Shown: piece by piece, positions 59,400-61,535 of the stretch | Numbering within the stretch: the first letter of the stretch is position 1 | How the letters are laid out: each line of letters opens with the position of its first letter | Origin: an uncultured Porphyromonadaceae bacterium | GTDB taxonomy: Bacteria > Bacteroidota > Bacteroidia > Bacteroidales > Muribaculaceae | Assembly: GCA_947178165.1 (NCBI GenBank) | Contig: CAMWXH010000006.1 | Coordinates: forward strand, 1-61,535 | Reading direction: 5' to 3' | DNA: 61,535 nt | Translations under genes and position numbers: made by a program | The notes under the pieces: model-generated | What the model saw: the letters and a program-made list of their open reading frames with translations, nothing else | Told to the model about the DNA's origin: nothing | Databases searched by the model: none

Positions 59400-60658
59400 G
59401 AATCCCCCTTTCCGCGCGGATAGCATGGCGCTATCTGCGCGCCAAGAAATCACATAGCGCAGTCGGGGCAATCTCTGTGGTGTCGATCTGCGGCATTGCA
59501 GTGGCCACGGCCGCCATCATTTGCGTCCTATCGGTTTTCAACGGCTTCAAGTCAGTGATTGCCGGCAGGATTGATACGCTCACGCCCGACGTGATGGTAA
59601 CGCCGGCCTCGGGCAAGGTATTTGCCAACGGCGATTCCTTGGCCGAAGTGATAGCGCGCGTTCCGGAAGTGGAGAGGGCCATCCCAACCATCCTCGAAAA
59701 TGCGCTGGCCATCTATGAAGGCCGCGAAACGCCCGTATCCCTGAAAGGCACAGATATGGAGGGGTATGCATCGGTCACATCCTTGAATTCGCTCATTATC
59801 GACAAGCTCTCCCCCGGTGACTCGGATCCCTCCGTCCCTGTCTCTGTCATAGCCATCGGCACTGCTTCGCGTCTCGGAGCCAATCCCGGCAGCCAGGTCC
59901 TCCTCTTCACTCCGCGTCGAGAGGGACGTGTCAACATTGCCAATCCGGTGGCATCTTTTCTGAGGGATTCCGTTTTGGTCACGGGGGTGTATCGGGCAAA
60001 CCAGTCGGAGTTTGACGACAACCGAGTGATAGTGGATATAGATGTGGCGCGCGATCTTTTGCAATACGACCTTGAGGCTTCAGCAATCGAGGTGAAAGGG
60101 AAACCCGGAATTGGGGCTGAACAACTTGCAGAGGCTATAAACGCCCAACTCAACGTCAAAGGAGAAGCCGGTGGCCGCCCCGGCAAATATATTGTCAAAG
60201 ACCGCCTCCGGCAGCAGGAAATGAATTTTCGCATGATCTCAATTGAGAAATGGGTCACTTTCCTTCTCCTCTTCTTCATTCTCCTGATAGCTTCTTTCAA
60301 TATTATCTCCTCTCTATCGATGCTTGTCATAGAGAAACAGCCGTCGATGTCAACGCTGAAAGCTTTAGGAATGCCCTCAAAGCGGATAGCATCCATATTC
60401 CGCTGGGAAAGCGTGTTTGTCACAGCCGTGGGGGCGGTGAGCGGAATAGCGTTAGGAATTGTCTTATGCCTGCTGCAGCAGCATTTCGGGCTGATAAAGC
60501 TGCAAGGCGATCCGCAGTCGCTCGTGGTGCAATCCTATCCCGTTGTGGTTGATCCCGTCGATATCCTGATCACATTTCTGCCGCTGCTTCTGATAGGAGC
60601 AATCACGGCTATGATCACGGGGGCTTTTGCCAGGTCGAGGTGCAAAGCGATAAAATGA
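59396..60658 (+). CDS. LolC/LolE-type ABC transporter permease
   Basis: A 420-residue inner-membrane permease of the MacB/FtsX superfamily, LolC/E branch. N-terminal motif ARIAWRYLRAKKSHSAVGAISVVSICGIA with the first membrane segment, a large periplasmic domain (about residues 45-270), and three C-terminal membrane segments (about 277-305, 330-355, 385-408). The Lol role would be to release lipoproteins from the inner membrane to LolA. No ATPase gene is adjacent. Start overlaps the rbfA stop by 4 bp. Confidence 0.85.
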   Translation: MRIPLSARIAWRYLRAKKSHSAVGAISVVSICGIAVATAAIICVLSVFNGFKSVIAGRIDTLTPDVMVTPASGKVFANGDSLAEVIARVPEVERAIPTILENALAIYEGRETPVSLKGTDMEGYASVTSLNSLIIDKLSPGDSDPSVPVSVIAIGTASRLGANPGSQVLLFTPRREGRVNIANPVASFLRDSVLVTGVYRANQSEFDDNRVIVDIDVARDLLQYDLEASAIEVKGKPGIGAEQLAEAINAQLNVKGEAGGRPGKYIVKDRLRQQEMNFRMISIEKWVTFLLLFFILLIASFNIISSLSMLVIEKQPSMSTLKALGMPSKRIASIFRWESVFVTAVGAVSGIALGIVLCLLQQHFGLIKLQGDPQSLVVQSYPVVVDPVDILITFLPLLLIGAITAMITGAFARSRCKAIK

Positions 60659-60679
60659 GCAATTGTTAAATAATGTTTA

Positions 60680-60713
60680 AATCGAGAGGGTGTTATCTAA
60701 CATTCTCTCGATT
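60680..60713 (+). terminator. Terminator after the permease gene
   Basis: AATCGAGAG (60680-60688) pairs with CTCTCGATT (60705-60713); TG/CA pairs inside extend the stem; CCTTTTG follows. Confidence 0.7.
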
Positions 60714-60904
60714 CCTTTTGTTATAACATCGAAGACTTTAAAAAACGACAACCTCCTTATCTTACAGGCATAAACCTTTTATTACCTGCCGTTTTAAATC
60801 TTTTATTTCCTGCAGTTAGAAGTGAGTCCCTGAACCCTTTCAGGCAACTCCGTCGCGAGAATAGAGTCGCGAAAATATAACCCAATTTATAAAATTTTAA
60901 TATT

Positions 60905-61535
60905 ATGAACACAGCACCATTAAGTGGAATTAAAGTTGTTGACTTCACAGAAGTCCAGTCAGGTCCTTCATGTACTCAGATGCTCGCGTGGCTCGGAGCA
61001 GATGTAATCAAAATCGAGCGTCCCGGTGTGGGCGATGCCACCCGTAAGGAACTTCAGTTCAATCCCGATCTCCCTTCCTACTACTATCTTCAATTGAATT
61101 CTGACAAAAAGTCTCTCACCCTCGATGCAAAGACTCCCGACGGAAAAGAGATTCTTACAAAACTTATAAAGGAGGCTGATATCTTTGTTGAAAACCTCCA
61201 CCCCGGAGCAATGGATAAGCTCGGGTTCTCTTGGGAAGAGGTTCACAAACTCAATCCTAAGTGTATTTATGGCACAATCAAGGGCTTCCCTGTATCTTCC
61301 AAATATGCCAACCTTAAGGCTTACGAGCCTATCGCACAGGTGACAGCCGCCGCCGCTTCAACCACAGGATGGTTTGATGGCGACTACAACATCCCTACTC
61401 AGTCTGGTGCTGCGCTCGGTGACTCAAACACCGGTATGCACCTTCTGATCGGCCTTCTTGCCGCTCTTTGCCAGCGTGAAAAGACAGGCGAGGGAGTTTA
61501 CGTATATCAGTCAATGCACAATGCTTGCCTTAACC
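60905..61535 (+). CDS. frc: Formyl-CoA:oxalate CoA-transferase (truncated by window end)
   Basis: The first 210 residues of a class III CoA-transferase that moves CoA from formyl-CoA to oxalate. The sequence follows the characterised Frc/YfdW enzymes closely: [54 protein letters not shown], and [19 protein letters not shown] with the catalytic Asp173 (Asp169 in the characterised enzymes). Complete proteins have about 415-430 residues, so about half is outside the window. No promoter was found; the 190 bp upstream of the ATG holds a short direct repeat. An oxalyl-CoA decarboxylase gene (oxc) would be expected just beyond the edge. Confidence 0.93.
   Translation, partial: MNTAPLSGIKVVDFTEVQSGPSCTQMLAWLGADVIKIERPGVGDATRKELQFNPDLPSYYYLQLNSDKKSLTLDAKTPDGKEILTKLIKEADIFVENLHPGAMDKLGFSWEEVHKLNPKCIYGTIKGFPVSSKYANLKAYEPIAQVTAAAASTTGWFDGDYNIPTQSGAALGDSNTGMHLLIGLLAALCQREKTGEGVYVYQSMHNACLN

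Noticed and set aside
60772..60822. Direct repeat (TTATTACCTGCCGTT / TTATTTCCTGCAGTT) upstream of frc, with a related word near 56037
   Set aside because: Short and AT-biased; too weak to call an element, although both copies lie upstream of metabolic genes.

Overview
The window looks like chromosomal DNA of a gut Bacteroidales bacterium, most probably Muribaculaceae-like. The evidence is the recurrent Bacteroidota promoter pattern (TTTG, about 20 bp, TAnnTTTG), a PorZ-like protein and secreted proteins with type IX-style C-terminal domains, a Bacteroidota-style Wza/Wzc/PHP-phosphatase polysaccharide locus, a fused HisB, and a formyl-CoA transferase running off the right edge. The family-level placement is inference; the phylum and order are well supported. 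No rRNA, CRISPR array or insertion sequence was seen.

Layout. 0.2-3.1 kb: TPR membrane protein, luxS, tRNA-Leu(TAA), rpoN. 3.3-10.5 kb: a complete histidine operon hisG-D-C-B-H-A-F-IE behind one promoter. 10.6-18.6 kb: a coiled-coil membrane protein, tRNA-Leu(CAA), a MATE exporter, a GH3-family adenylate-forming enzyme (opposite strand), outer-membrane phospholipase A, a membrane glycosyltransferase and an Mrp/ApbC ATPase without the CxxC motif. 18.6-27.3 kb: a TPR lipoprotein-type membrane regulator followed by four secreted proteins, two with clear type IX-like C-terminal tails.

27.4-34.3 kb is an AT-rich accessory island. Its core is a three-gene co-directional cluster: a HEPN-like protein with an RX4H motif, a SIR2-family protein with the catalytic Asn/His motifs, and an 832-residue protein with two KaiC/RecA-like domains whose Walker A motifs are degenerate in the same way. 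A long hairpin terminator closes it. A second small operon with its own near-consensus promoter follows (polytopic membrane protein, membrane-anchored coiled coil, soluble helical protein), with gene remnants on both sides. I consider the HEPN-SIR2-KaiC-like trio the best candidate for an undescribed system, probably anti-phage defence; the function is inferred from domain combination only.

34.3-42.4 kb (minus strand): leuS, then a tight rdgB-porZ-LRR-trmB operon. 42.5-55.9 kb (minus strand): a 13-gene surface polysaccharide operon, in transcription order WecA-like initiating transferase, Wza, Wzc tyrosine kinase, PHP phosphatase, Wzx flippase, EpsG-like Wzy, two GT2 glycosyltransferases, acyltransferase, SDR epimerase, CgeB-like glycosyltransferase, SDR epimerase. 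56.1-61.5 kb: panB, an unusual repeat with a perfect 28-bp inverted repeat, tRNA-Pro(GGG), tRNA-Asp(GTC), aroQ, an O-methyltransferase, rbfA, a LolC/E-type permease and the truncated frc gene.

Along the accessory parts a recurring theme is long hairpins without T-tracts between co-directional genes (21.15, 24.83, 27.35, 27.46, 28.29 kb), suggesting post-transcriptional tuning or partial termination.
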